From JBFHIJ01 sp963678775 (GTDB taxonomy: Bacteria; Bacteroidota; Ignavibacteria; Kapaibacteriales; UBA2268): 64,000 nucleotides of DNA. Every line of letters starts with the position of its first letter. The stretch's first letter is position 1. The translations under genes were made by a program, and so were the position numbers. Below the pieces are notes generated by a model. That model was given only the letters and a program-made list of their open reading frames with translations, ran no database searches and was not told the DNA's origin. Positions 19,464 through 29,600 of this stretch are shown here, piece after piece. Where the stretch lies: the NCBI GenBank assembly GCA_963678775.2, contig CAXXGR010000007.1, positions 744,001-808,000 of the forward strand, read 5' to 3'.

Positions 19464-22424
19464 CTAATATTTTCCAAAATCATCTTCATCTAAACTAATA
19501 ATATCTTCGGGATTATCAAAAAATTGATCTTCTGCTGAAGTATCTGAATCTGCACCGGGAAGAACCATTGCTGAATAATTAGAATCAGAGTTAATAATAA
19601 ATTCGTCTTCCTCAGATGAAGAATGATGAATAGTAGTATCATTGCTCGCACTTAAAGTTCTATCGCTTGAAGAAAGGCTGAATCTACTAACCATATGTTT
19701 CAATTGGTTTGCTTGAGAAGATAGTTCCTCAGCTGCAGAAGCTGATTCTTCAGCACTGGCAGTATTAGTTTGTGTTACTTTATCAATCTGATTTAGACCT
19801 TCATTAATTTGTGATATTCCTTGAGCTTGCTCATTAGAAGAAGAAGCAATCTCACCAACTATATCAGAAACTTTAATAGAGGCATTTCTAATTTCTTCGA
19901 GTACATCACCTGTACGTACTGCAAGCATAGAACCATTTTCAACTGTTTTAATAGTATTTTCTATCATTTCAGATGTTTCTTTTGCTGCTGCTGCACTTCT
20001 AGCGGCTAAGTTTCTTACCTCTTCAGCAACTACAGCAAAACCTTTACCATGTCTACCGGCTCTGGCAGCCTCAACTGCAGCATTTAATGCTAAAAGATTT
20101 GTCTGGAAAGCAATCTCGTCAATAACCTTCATAATTCTAGAAATATTTCTACTTGCTTCGCTAATTTCATTCATAGCTTTATTAAGAGAAGTCATCTCAA
20201 TATTACCTTTATCAGCAGCCTTGTTAGCATCTTCACTTAAAATATTAGCTTGGTTTGCATTTTCGGCATTAGTTCTTGTTTGTGAAGCAATTTCAGCCAT
20301 CGAAGAAGTAATTTCTTCAAGTGATGCAGCTTGCTCAGTAGCGCCTTGTGATAATGCAGTGGATGCATCAGATACCTGAAGAGAACCTTTAGTTACTTCT
20401 TCTACAGTAATAGCAACATTATGCATAATATCTTCGATTGAATCAAGGGATAAATTCAATGTATTTTTCAATCTTAACGCGTCACCTTTGAAATTACCTT
20501 TCATGCGTTGAGATAAGTCCCCTTGTGCAATTTTATCAAATATTTGCATGGCTTCTTTAAATGGCATCTGCTGGGCAGTACTATTAATAGCATCTTTCAA
20601 CGCTGCATGATCACCAACATAATTTCCTTCTACTAGCACACTAAGTTGACCGTTTGCCCACTGTTGCAATACTTCTTTTGTCTCTTGAATAGGGAAAGAA
20701 ATAGCATCAAGAGTTGTATTAATACCTTCGATAAGTTTTTTGTAGGCATTTGTATATTTCTCTGTTTCACCTCTATAAGCCAAATCACCTTTTACAGCAT
20801 TTTCAACCATCTCATTTACTTCAAGCGTAATATCAAGTAATTGCTGTCTGACATGATTTACCGAGTTAGTGATAAATATTTTTTTACCAGGTAATTCTTC
20901 CATTTTAGTTTCAAAATTACCTTCACCATATTGAGAAACTACTTCTATAATTCGTTTTTTTACCGAGATGTGAGAGTTTACTTGCTCGTTAACGCCTACA
21001 ACCATATCTTTATAAAATCCATGATATTTTTTTGAATCCATAAAGTAATCAAGATCGCCTGATTCTTGCTGCTTACCCATTTCATCCATATCACCAATAA
21101 AAATATTAAGTTGCTCAATAAGATTATTGATATTAAATATCACAGTATCATATTCTCCGCCAAATCTCTGAGTAATAGGTTGTGGCAAGATTCCATTAGA
21201 TATATCAGTAATATTTTTTACTGTCATCTCAAAAGGTTTACTAAATGAATCAACTAGTTCATTCATTGCTAGTAATAACTTACTCCAATCGCCTGCATAT
21301 TGATTATGATTTGCTCTGGTACTAAGTTTTCCATTTTTTGTAGCAGTTATAAGCATTTCAGATTCTTTAAGAACACCACTCATAACGTCTATTGTTTGGT
21401 TAAGATTGTTTTTAATTTCATTGTAATCACCTTCATAATTGTCAGTAATTTTAGGAGGAATGTCTCCTTTAGATATTCTGTCAATATATTCAGCAGTTAC
21501 ATTTAAAGGTGCAATTACAGAATCTAAAGTTGTATTAAAACTCTTAAGTATCGTAGCATATTGACCTTTGACGTTCGTGTCATCCGCTCTGATATCTAGC
21601 TTACCATGAATTGTAGCATTTGCAGTATTATTTAGTTGATTAACAACAGTTTTAATATTAATTGCCATAGTATTCATCGCTCTAAGAAGCACACCAATTT
21701 CATCTTTTTTAGAAGTATCAAATTCTATATCGATATTGCCTTCTGCAATATTATTAGCTGCATTTAAAGCCTGATTTAGTGGTTTGGTAATACTTCTAAG
21801 AGTAATAATGGTGATTATAATTGTCAAGATTCCAGCAATTAAGCCAATAGTTAGTAATAATTTAGATGCGCTCTCATATTCTTCATTAGCATTAATTGCA
21901 GATTCTGTCTGAAGTTTTTCTTGGTAAGTTATTATATTATCAATATCTTTTAAAAATTCATTACCAACTAAAAGATATTGACCATACATTATATCTAATG
22001 CTTTTGCTTTGCCTTCAGGAGTTCCTAAATCTGCATAGCTGATCATTTCTTTATACACTTTAACAAACTTTTTGCTTCTTTCAGAAAATATGGCAAGTAA
22101 TTTTTTCCCTTCTTCACTTGTAATTGTTTCTATTAATTTGGATTCGCTATTGTCAATTTTTTGATTGGCTTGTTCAATTCTTTTCTTGCTAAGTGCAACT
22201 TGCTCAGGATTATAAGATATAACAATATCTCTCAACATTCGAGCTTGTAAATTTACTGCGTCAATTATATTGTTTGTCAATTGAACTTTCGGTATACGAT
22301 CTTCAACTAAAAGAGAAACTTGACTGTTAATCCCTTTCATAGCACTATTGCCTAAAAGGATAATAGCTATTGTCAAGATAAGAATCAAAGAAAATCCTAA
22401 AATGATTTTAGCAGATATTTTCAT
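19464..22424 (-). CDS. methyl-accepting chemotaxis protein, 4-helix sensor, multi-HAMP
   Basis: 986 residues. Membrane helices at about 7-25 and 188-210 bracket a 4HB_MCP-type helical periplasmic domain. A canonical HAMP (about 211-265) is followed by a long chain of HAMP-like repeats to about 665, including the SVIAPLNVTAEYIDRISKGD module at 302-321. The signalling domain is at about 680-915, with tip EIAFQTNLLALNAAVEAARAG (769-789). A Ser/Asp-rich acidic tail of about 70 residues ends DEDDFGKY, with no CheR-docking pentapeptide (NWETF type). CheW is encoded just before it (22439-22936), so the receptor should couple to a CheA kinase encoded elsewhere. Confidence 0.95.
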   Translation of the reverse strand: MKISAKIILGFSLILILTIAIILLGNSAMKGINSQVSLLVEDRIPKVQLTNNIIDAVNLQARMLRDIVISYNPEQVALSKKRIEQANQKIDNSESKLIETITSEEGKKLLAIFSERSKKFVKVYKEMISYADLGTPEGKAKALDIMYGQYLLVGNEFLKDIDNIITYQEKLQTESAINANEEYESASKLLLTIGLIAGILTIIITIITLRSITKPLNQALNAANNIAEGNIDIEFDTSKKDEIGVLLRAMNTMAINIKTVVNQLNNTANATIHGKLDIRADDTNVKGQYATILKSFNTTLDSVIAPLNVTAEYIDRISKGDIPPKITDNYEGDYNEIKNNLNQTIDVMSGVLKESEMLITATKNGKLSTRANHNQYAGDWSKLLLAMNELVDSFSKPFEMTVKNITDISNGILPQPITQRFGGEYDTVIFNINNLIEQLNIFIGDMDEMGKQQESGDLDYFMDSKKYHGFYKDMVVGVNEQVNSHISVKKRIIEVVSQYGEGNFETKMEELPGKKIFITNSVNHVRQQLLDITLEVNEMVENAVKGDLAYRGETEKYTNAYKKLIEGINTTLDAISFPIQETKEVLQQWANGQLSVLVEGNYVGDHAALKDAINSTAQQMPFKEAMQIFDKIAQGDLSQRMKGNFKGDALRLKNTLNLSLDSIEDIMHNVAITVEEVTKGSLQVSDASTALSQGATEQAASLEEITSSMAEIASQTRTNAENANQANILSEDANKAADKGNIEMTSLNKAMNEISEASRNISRIMKVIDEIAFQTNLLALNAAVEAARAGRHGKGFAVVAEEVRNLAARSAAAAKETSEMIENTIKTVENGSMLAVRTGDVLEEIRNASIKVSDIVGEIASSSNEQAQGISQINEGLNQIDKVTQTNTASAEESASAAEELSSQANQLKHMVSRFSLSSSDRTLSASNDTTIHHSSSEEDEFIINSDSNYSAMVLPGADSDTSAEDQFFDNPEDIISLDEDDFGKY

Positions 22425-22438
22425 GTAACACCTCTATA

Positions 22439-22936
22439 TTAATATTCTTTTAACATATTAAATACTTCTTCGGAGAGTATTTCAGAAGGTGATATTATAA
22501 TTTTCACCTGATCTCCAACTTTTCCAATTCCAGCAATATATTTATTACCTTTAGTAATTTTTTTATTTAAAGGAGGTGTTACATTTTCATCTTTAATATA
22601 GACTACCTCACTAACCTTATCAACTACTAAGCCGTACAATTCATCTTCTATTATCAAAATAATAATGCATGTCCGGTCATTATATTCTGTTTCAGACATA
22701 CCAAATCTTAATCTTGCATCAATAACAGGTATAACATTCCCACGCAAATTAACAACCCCCTTCACGTAGTCAGGTGTATCCGGCATATTGGATATTTTTT
22801 GGATTCCGATAATTTGATTTACGAATTTTATGGGAATTGCAAAAGATTCTTCTTCGATATCAAAAGTCAAATATTTATCTTTTAAAGAATCTTCAATTTC
22901 ATCAAGCTCAGCTTGTGTAAGTCTCAAATTTTCCAT
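22439..22936 (-). CDS. cheW: chemotaxis coupling protein CheW
   Basis: 165 residues with a CheW-like SH3 fold. An N-terminal acidic helix of about 20 residues precedes the domain. Recognisable blocks are YLTFDIEEESFAIPI, the MPDTPDYVKGVVNLRGNVIPVIDAR strand-loop, and the TCIIILIIEDELYGLVVDKVSEV segment. CheW bridges chemoreceptor tips to CheA. It begins 4 nt after the receiver/kinase-like gene and ends 14 nt before the receptor gene, which suggests a three-gene signalling transcript. Confidence 0.95.
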   Translation of the reverse strand: MENLRLTQAELDEIEDSLKDKYLTFDIEEESFAIPIKFVNQIIGIQKISNMPDTPDYVKGVVNLRGNVIPVIDARLRFGMSETEYNDRTCIIILIIEDELYGLVVDKVSEVVYIKDENVTPPLNKKITKGNKYIAGIGKVGDQVKIIISPSEILSEEVFNMLKEY

Positions 22937-22940
22937 AGAA

Positions 22941-24107
22941 TTATTTCTTTATTGGGAAAACAATATTTACTTTGGTGCCGGTACTTAAATCAGATTCAAT
23001 TGTAATCTGACCTTTATGTTTCCTTACTACTTCGTTGACAATTACCAAACCTAAACCAGTACCAGGTTCGTCAGAAGTGCCTTTGCGATTGGTGCCACTT
23101 TTAATCTCAAAGAGGTCAGATCGCTCTTTTTCCTCTATACCTATTCCATTATCGGCCAATTTGAGAAAAACATAATCATCATCATTAGTAACATTTATGT
23201 GTATTGAACTATTAGGATGGCTATATTTAATTGCATTAGATAAGATATTAGCAAATGCAGAAGATATTAAATTGCTATCATAATGCCAAATTACTTCGTC
23301 TGGTATATCAATATCGAGTTTAATATCCTTTTTATTTAAGGCCTCTTTATACTCATCTATAACAAACCTTAAAGTTTCTGAAAAGTTTTCTTCAACCGGT
23401 TGGTAATCTAATGACCCAGCTTGAAGTCTACTCCATATTATTAGATTTTCAAGCATATCATAGAGATGTTTCGCTGTAAAATTTATATTAAAAGAAATAT
23501 CCAATAGTTCTTCTACACTAAACTTCCCGAAACTGGAAACTAATAGATCTGAAAGACCTAGCAATCCTTGAAAAGGATTTCTAAGCTCTTGAGCTACTAT
23601 TGAAAAGAATTTATCTTTTCGTCGATTACTATTTAATAAGTCATTTTTAGCTGTTTCAAGCTCAAGATTAAGCTTTTCAAGTTCGTCTATCTGTTCTTCA
23701 TTTTTATCATTCATTAATTTCAATTGAACCTGAACTTTTACTCTTGCAATCACTTCTGAATAATTAAAAGGTTTTGTAATATAGTCATTAACCCCTAACT
23801 TAAATCCTTTGATTATATCTTCAGATTCAGTTTTTGCAGTCAAAAATATTACAGGCAGATCCTCATACACTTCTTTAGACCTTAATTTGGTTAAAGTTTC
23901 ATATCCATCCATTTCAGGCATCATAACATCTAAAAGGACAGTATCCGGCTTTTCCTCATAAATAAGACCAAGAGCTTCAACTCCGTTTTTAGCAGTTTTA
24001 GTCTTAAATCCTTCTTTATTTAAGGTCTTTTCTAATATTTTGAGATTCTCATAAGAATCATCTACTAACAAAATATAGGACATGTTTTCTAAATCGATTA
24101 CTGGCAT
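22941..24107 (-). CDS. receiver plus degenerate histidine kinase-like protein
   Basis: About 388 residues. I use the ATG at 24107, which has AAGGA 8 nt upstream, over an ATG five codons earlier. The N-terminal receiver domain (about 10-125) has acidic residues D16-D17, the phospho-acceptor D60 (VLLDVMMPE), T90 and K112. A coiled linker leads to a HisKA-like dimerisation helix (about 165-230). In the H-box the expected AHDLRNP reads AQELRNP, so the phospho-accepting His is Gln173. The ATPase domain keeps its N (NILSNAIKYS), G1 (DNGIGI) and G2 (GTGLGL) boxes. It may act as a phosphatase or allosteric output and not as an autokinase; that is inference. Confidence 0.9.
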   Translation of the reverse strand: MPVIDLENMSYILLVDDSYENLKILEKTLNKEGFKTKTAKNGVEALGLIYEEKPDTVLLDVMMPEMDGYETLTKLRSKEVYEDLPVIFLTAKTESEDIIKGFKLGVNDYITKPFNYSEVIARVKVQVQLKLMNDKNEEQIDELEKLNLELETAKNDLLNSNRRKDKFFSIVAQELRNPFQGLLGLSDLLVSSFGKFSVEELLDISFNINFTAKHLYDMLENLIIWSRLQAGSLDYQPVEENFSETLRFVIDEYKEALNKKDIKLDIDIPDEVIWHYDSNLISSAFANILSNAIKYSHPNSSIHINVTNDDDYVFLKLADNGIGIEEKERSDLFEIKSGTNRKGTSDEPGTGLGLVIVNEVVRKHKGQITIESDLSTGTKVNIVFPIKK

Positions 24108-24170
24108 ATTGTTTTCCTTCATAACGGTCTATTCATAGTAATATACACGTATTTTCTAAAATATATTTTA

Positions 24171-24971
24171 TTATAAAAACATCGCTAAACTAAAAGCCAT
24201 GACGAACATTCCTAGGACCATAGAATATATGGACTTATGCCCTGAATCATACTCTCTGGCCGTAGGTAGAAGCTCATCCAGCGAAATAAACACCATAATT
24301 CCGGCAACGATACCAAATAATATTCCAAGAGTAAAATTGTTAAATATTGGTTTCAATAATAAGTACCCTACTATAGCTCCAACTGGTTCGGATAGACCTG
24401 ATGCAAATGATAACCAAAAAGCTTTTTTCTTGCTACCCGTTGAAAAATATACAGGTACAGACACCGCTATTCCCTCAGGTATATTATGTATTGCGATGGC
24501 AATTGCAATAGATATTCCTATCGTAGGATCCGTCATAGCCGCAGTAAATGTAGCTAATCCTTCCGGGAAGTTATGTATTGCAATAGCTAAAGCAGTGAAT
24601 ATACCCATTCTATACAGCTTGACTTCATCTACTGGTTTATCTAAAGATTCTACCTTTTTAGGTTCATGTGGATTTTCGTAGCTAGGAATTAACTTATCAA
24701 TTATTCCAATAACAAGTATTCCACCAAAAAAGCTTGCTATTAAATACCATGTGGAGGTTACTTCAGAATATCCTAATGAAAGGAAAGCATCCTTCGCTTT
24801 GACAAGGATTTCTACAAAAGAAACATAAATCATAACCCCAGCTGAAAACCCCATCGCTGAGGACAAGAATGCCTTGTTTGTTTTTTTTGTAAAGAAAGCT
24901 ATTGCAGAACCAATCCCTGTTGATAATCCGGCAAAGGCTGTTAGTCCAAATGCAAACCAAAAATTATCCAT
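24171..24971 (-). CDS. ZIP family metal transporter (ZupT-like)
   Basis: 266 residues with eight membrane helices. The two metal-binding helices carry HNFPEG (about 132-137) and HNIPEG (about 162-167), diagnostic for the ZupT branch of ZIP transporters. These import zinc and other divalent metals into the cytoplasm. The intracellular loop is Lys/Glu-rich with one HEP and without the His cluster of many eukaryotic ZIPs. It overlaps the end of the upstream flavin reductase gene by 8 nt, so the two are co-transcribed. The link between them is unclear. Confidence 0.92.
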   Translation of the reverse strand: MDNFWFAFGLTAFAGLSTGIGSAIAFFTKKTNKAFLSSAMGFSAGVMIYVSFVEILVKAKDAFLSLGYSEVTSTWYLIASFFGGILVIGIIDKLIPSYENPHEPKKVESLDKPVDEVKLYRMGIFTALAIAIHNFPEGLATFTAAMTDPTIGISIAIAIAIHNIPEGIAVSVPVYFSTGSKKKAFWLSFASGLSEPVGAIVGYLLLKPIFNNFTLGILFGIVAGIMVFISLDELLPTAREYDSGHKSIYSMVLGMFVMAFSLAMFL

Positions 24972-25539
24972 CTTTTCTATCTTGTGTATGTTTTAAATAT
25001 GCTCGGGATATTTTATCGCCGATTTTCTTATATGTTTTTGTCGTATAGTCATAACAGAAAGTATTTAGTAAATCTAAGTTTGGTTTACCATTAACTAAGA
25101 TGGAATCATCTACAACTACATCGATTATTTCACCGATGAATTGAGTATGCGAGCCTAAATCTATACTATTTGATAATTTGCATATTAATGTGACTGGGAA
25201 TTCTTGAATAATCGGACAGTTAAGAGTGTCATGTCTTTGATGTGTCAAACCTAAATCTTTTATCTTGTTACTGTCTTTCCCTGAATAAATACCAAGATAA
25301 TCAGCTTCTTTAACTAAATCACTGGAGGGTATAGCCATTGAGAAACATTCCATTTCTATAATGTTCTTATAAGTGTATCTTTCCTTTCTAACAGATACCG
25401 CTATGCACGGTGGAATACTATTACAAATTCCTGCCCATGAAGCAGCCATTACATTTGGAATATTTTCATCGTTATAAGTTCCAACCATATACACCGGTAA
25501 AGGGAAACCTAAGGTTCCAGGACCTATCGATTTTTTCAT
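24964..25539 (-). CDS. flavin reductase/flavoredoxin family protein
   Basis: 191 residues of the FMN-binding split-barrel flavin reductase family. Evidence is the start with GPGTLGFPLPVYMVGTY, the N-V-M-A-A-S-W-A-G-I motif near 29-38, a PPCIAVSVRK strand, then HTQFIGEIIDV near 132-142. Members bind FMN and transfer electrons, or reduce free flavin. No partner oxygenase is adjacent. It sits between a TPR protein gene and the ZIP transporter gene on the same strand. Confidence 0.88.
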   Translation of the reverse strand: MKKSIGPGTLGFPLPVYMVGTYNDENIPNVMAASWAGICNSIPPCIAVSVRKERYTYKNIIEMECFSMAIPSSDLVKEADYLGIYSGKDSNKIKDLGLTHQRHDTLNCPIIQEFPVTLICKLSNSIDLGSHTQFIGEIIDVVVDDSILVNGKPNLDLLNTFCYDYTTKTYKKIGDKISRAYLKHTQDRKDG

Positions 25540-25581
25540 TTCTCACCTTATTTAATATAAATCATTTGATATTGAAATATT

Positions 25582-26610
25582 TTATTGTGCAACAAATGCG
25601 TTTCTAATTAATATCTTCGAATTTTCATTAAATGAGATTCTATTTTTTGTATTCCATTTTTCAAATTCAACATATTTTTTAGAATTCTTTTTAAACCACT
25701 TCTGAAGCTCAGAAATATTATTCACAGCAAAAATCCAATAGTTATATTCAAGAAACATATTTGAGTTTATTACTTTCTTAATATGTTGCAGTAGTGTGTT
25801 ATTAGCAATATCCTTTTTTGTAAAACTTGAAAATATCTTTTTCCTGATTTCAGTGAGTTGACTTATAGTCGTAAATTCATTAAGATATTTTTCAAATGAG
25901 CTGGATAGTTTGTATATCACCTTATCTTTATGTTTCTCAACTTTGTATTTCAATATAGAATTTTTACTTTTAGATAGTTTTTTATAATTATCCCACAACA
26001 ATTTTGAGATTTCTTCAAACTTATGACTATCATAAGACTGTAATAAATAGAGCTCTGCATATAATGCAGACCAAAAGTATTCTCGGGTTTCTGCCAAATA
26101 TTTTGATAAATGGTAGTAATTTGGAGCATAGTCCGGTTGTTTAATTATACCTTTTTCCCAAGTTTTTTCAGCTTCATCATATTTTTCCATGGCTATTTCA
26201 GTAAGACCTATTTCTAAATATAAGCGACCGGCATCAGGATATCTTTTCAAACCATTTGAATAAATAGCATTAGCTCGTTTCAGATTACCTAAACGAGCTT
26301 CGCTATTACCTAAAAGCTGAAATACTCTTGGATTCGAAATTCCATGGATTACTAAAGAATCTAGCATTCTTTTGCTTGTATGATAATCTTTCAGTTCGTA
26401 ATAGCATAAAGCTTTTTCGTACGGATATAACCAGTGCTCGGGATCTAACTCCATAGCTGTTGAAAACAAATCTATTGCTTCTGTGTATTTACCTTTCTCA
26501 ACCATTTGAATAGCTTCATGTCCGATATCAAAAGCCTGAGCTTTCTCTTTTTCTCCAGAAAACACTGTATTGTAAGCACTTAACAACATTACTATTAGTA
26601 ATACTTTCAC
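25582..26610 (-). CDS. exported TPR-repeat protein
   Basis: 342 residues. An N-terminal signal peptide (about 1-18) is followed by five or so tetratricopeptide repeats (about 27-195), for example AIDLFSTAMELDPEHWLYPYEKALCYY and AEKTWEKGIIKQPDYAPNYYHLSKY. The remaining C-terminal part is Lys-rich and unrecognised. TPRs mediate protein-protein contacts, and the protein is probably periplasmic or outer-membrane associated. It lies downstream of a large chemoreceptor gene but is separated from it by an intrinsic terminator at 26637, so it has its own promoter or read-through. Confidence 0.85.
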   Translation of the reverse strand: MKVLLIVMLLSAYNTVFSGEKEKAQAFDIGHEAIQMVEKGKYTEAIDLFSTAMELDPEHWLYPYEKALCYYELKDYHTSKRMLDSLVIHGISNPRVFQLLGNSEARLGNLKRANAIYSNGLKRYPDAGRLYLEIGLTEIAMEKYDEAEKTWEKGIIKQPDYAPNYYHLSKYLAETREYFWSALYAELYLLQSYDSHKFEEISKLLWDNYKKLSKSKNSILKYKVEKHKDKVIYKLSSSFEKYLNEFTTISQLTEIRKKIFSSFTKKDIANNTLLQHIKKVINSNMFLEYNYWIFAVNNISELQKWFKKNSKKYVEFEKWNTKNRISFNENSKILIRNAFVAQ

Positions 26611-26636
26611 CGATAATTCTCCTAAATATAAAAATA

Positions 26637-26667
26637 GCCATTCCCTATATTAAATATAAGGAATGGC
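26637..26667 (-). terminator. intrinsic terminator after the 1281-residue chemoreceptor
   Basis: GCCATTCC (26637-26644) pairs with GGAATGGC (26660-26667), with further A/T pairing inside. The minus-strand transcript runs into TATTTTTAT after the stem. Confidence 0.8.
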
Positions 26668-26687
26668 GTTTTAAATAAAAATATATA

Positions 26688-29600
26688 TTATTGTTTTTGC
26701 TTATAATTTACAGCATTGAGTAAGTTAGCACCAGATTGATGAGTTCTGTATTCACTACTTAAATTAAAGCGAGAAACGGCTGTAGCAAGTTCAGTAGTCA
26801 TCGTTTTAAGTTGATCTGACATATTTGATACGCCTTCTATTCTCTTTGCAGATTCAGAACTAACCTGTGAAATAGAAGCAATATTTTTTGAGATCTGCTC
26901 AGAAGTAGCAGATTGCTCTTCATTAGCAGATGCCATTTGGTTTACCATATCTTTTAATTGAGTTGAGCTATTTACTATTTTTTTAAGAGCATCACCCGCT
27001 TTATCTGCAAAAGTGATACCACCATTAACTTCTTTAGTACCTCTATGCATAGCCTCAACCGCTTTGCTCGTTTCATTTTGTACGTCTATAATCATAGAAC
27101 TTATTTGTTTAGTTGCGTCGGAAGTTCTTTCTGCAAGCTTTCTTACTTCATCTGCAACAACTGCAAAACCTCTCCCCTGCTCGCCTGCTCTTGCTGCTTC
27201 AATAGCAGCGTTTAAAGCTAATAAATTAGTTTGATCCGCGATTTCGTCAATTACAGAAATAATCTCACCTATTTTACTGGATGCTTTGCCTAACTGCTCT
27301 ATCTGAGTAGCTGAATCTGCTACAACCCCGGCAATATCTTTCATTTTCAAGATAGTCTCCGAAACTATATTACCACCTTCTACTGCCAAATCACCATTAT
27401 TTGTCGCTAGCTCAGATGTTTTGAGAGAGCTAATAGCATTTTGGGTAATAGTCGCTGAGAGCTCTTCAACTGCTGAGGCTACTTCGTCTGACTGAGAACT
27501 TTGCTCTAGAGTAGCTGCTGCTAAAGCATCAGTATTGTTGCTTATGATATTGGTAGAATCATCAACCATTTCAACTATATTTACTACTTCTGACAATACT
27601 TTATTTAAAGATATTATCAATGAATTTTGTTTTTCTTTTAATACAAGATAGTCACCTTCGTATTCTCCAATCATAAATTGATTTAGATTTCCAGCTTCCA
27701 TTTCTTCTATAATAGATAGTGATTCATTGATAGGTGCTAATACATTTTCTAAGATATTATTTACACCCTTGACTAATTGCTGATAGTCTCCTTTGAAACG
27801 ACTGGTGTCAATTCTATATTTCAAATTACCTTTTTCTGCATTAGTAACAAAATTATCAACTCCAGCTAAAACATCAGATATTGACTGCATTGAATTGCTC
27901 AAAGCTATTGATATTTTGTTAAAATTATTAAAAGCTTCTCTCAAATCTAAATCGTTAGGATCCGAAATAACAAATTCAGAATTTGTATTTCCATTACTTA
28001 GCATTTCTAAAGAATGTATAAGTTGTTCAGTGTTTAAAACTTGATATTTTGCTACTTTCTCATTTACTTTGATTTGACGCTTTACTTCAGTTTGATCAAA
28101 AACAATCTCAAATGCACCAATAGTATTATTATTAGAATCTTTAATAGGCACGCCATTGTATACAATATCCAATTCATGTATACCTGGTCTTGCAACCGTT
28201 GTCGCTTGTTCCGGTAAATTTGATAGCATTGTCCTATGACAAGCACAATTATCAGTTTTACAATGGTCAGTCTTGAAATGGTTATAACATTTTGAGCCTT
28301 CTAGGTCAGCGCCATGTTTTTTATCTAAAGAAGAACCTTGTTCATTCATAAAAAGTATATTGAAATCTTTATCAATACTCATTAGTGGTGCTTCTATACT
28401 ATCTAAAAGTGAAACAACTGAATCCATCGAGCTATTAAGACCATTCATGATTTTATTAAAATCACCGGATAGCTTATCTGTTTGTACTCTATACCGTAAT
28501 TTGCCTATTGAGATTTCACTAACAAATAAATCTACATCATTCAACATCAATGATAAGGAATCTATGCAGAGATTAATATTGTTTTTAATCTCATTAAAAT
28601 CACCTTTATACTCTTCTGTAATTCTTGAAGGTATGTCACCCTTGGAGATTCTATCTATATATTCTGCTGTAACATTTAACGGATGTATAACTGCATCTAA
28701 AGTTTGGTTTAAACCATTTAGAATAACTCGAAATTGACCTTTAACCTGCATTTCTTCTGCTCTCACATCTAATAAACCGTTCGAAATACTTTTTGATAAA
28801 TCATTTATCTGATCTGATAGAATTCCTACAGATGAACCAATTTTATTTATAGCATTTGAAAAATTGCCTAATTCACCCGGCAATTGTTTCATTCTATTTT
28901 CCAAATTACCGTTAGCATAATCAGTGGAAATACTTATTGCATTAGAAATATACATATCAAGTTGACCAAAGGACTCATTGGTTTTTGCAAGTAATTCTCT
29001 ATAAAAACCGGAATACTTATCTTCCGGAGCTTTATAACTAATAATTCCATTAGTTTGATTTTTATAGACAGCATCAAATTCATCATTTAAAGATGATATT
29101 GATAATATTAATAGATTTAATGCGGACCTTATTCTTTCAAAATCACCACGATATTTTTCTCCAATTGGTTTAGGTAGTTGCCCTTGACTAATCTTTTCTA
29201 AATAATCAATAGTTATATCGATAGGTTCTACCATTACATCTATACAAGAATTAATCTTTTGGAGTATTTCAGCATAAACACCCTCTAACTTATTTGAGTT
29301 CCTAAAACTCAAGTTGCCATTGTCAATCTCTTTGGTAAATAAATCTATACCATCTAATAAATTTGTCTGAACTGATACCATGCTGCTATACGAACTTACT
29401 AATTGACCAATTTCATCTTTAGAATCCTTTTCCAGCAATGATTTGTATGCTGCATTTATTTTAAAATACTCTAGATTGCCAATTTCAAGGGATTTATTGG
29501 CTTCTAACAGAACAGATAGTTTTCTAGAAATATTAAAGCGAATTACCAAAATCAGAGCGATATACAACACAATAATTAAAATAGATAGAACAATATTTAT

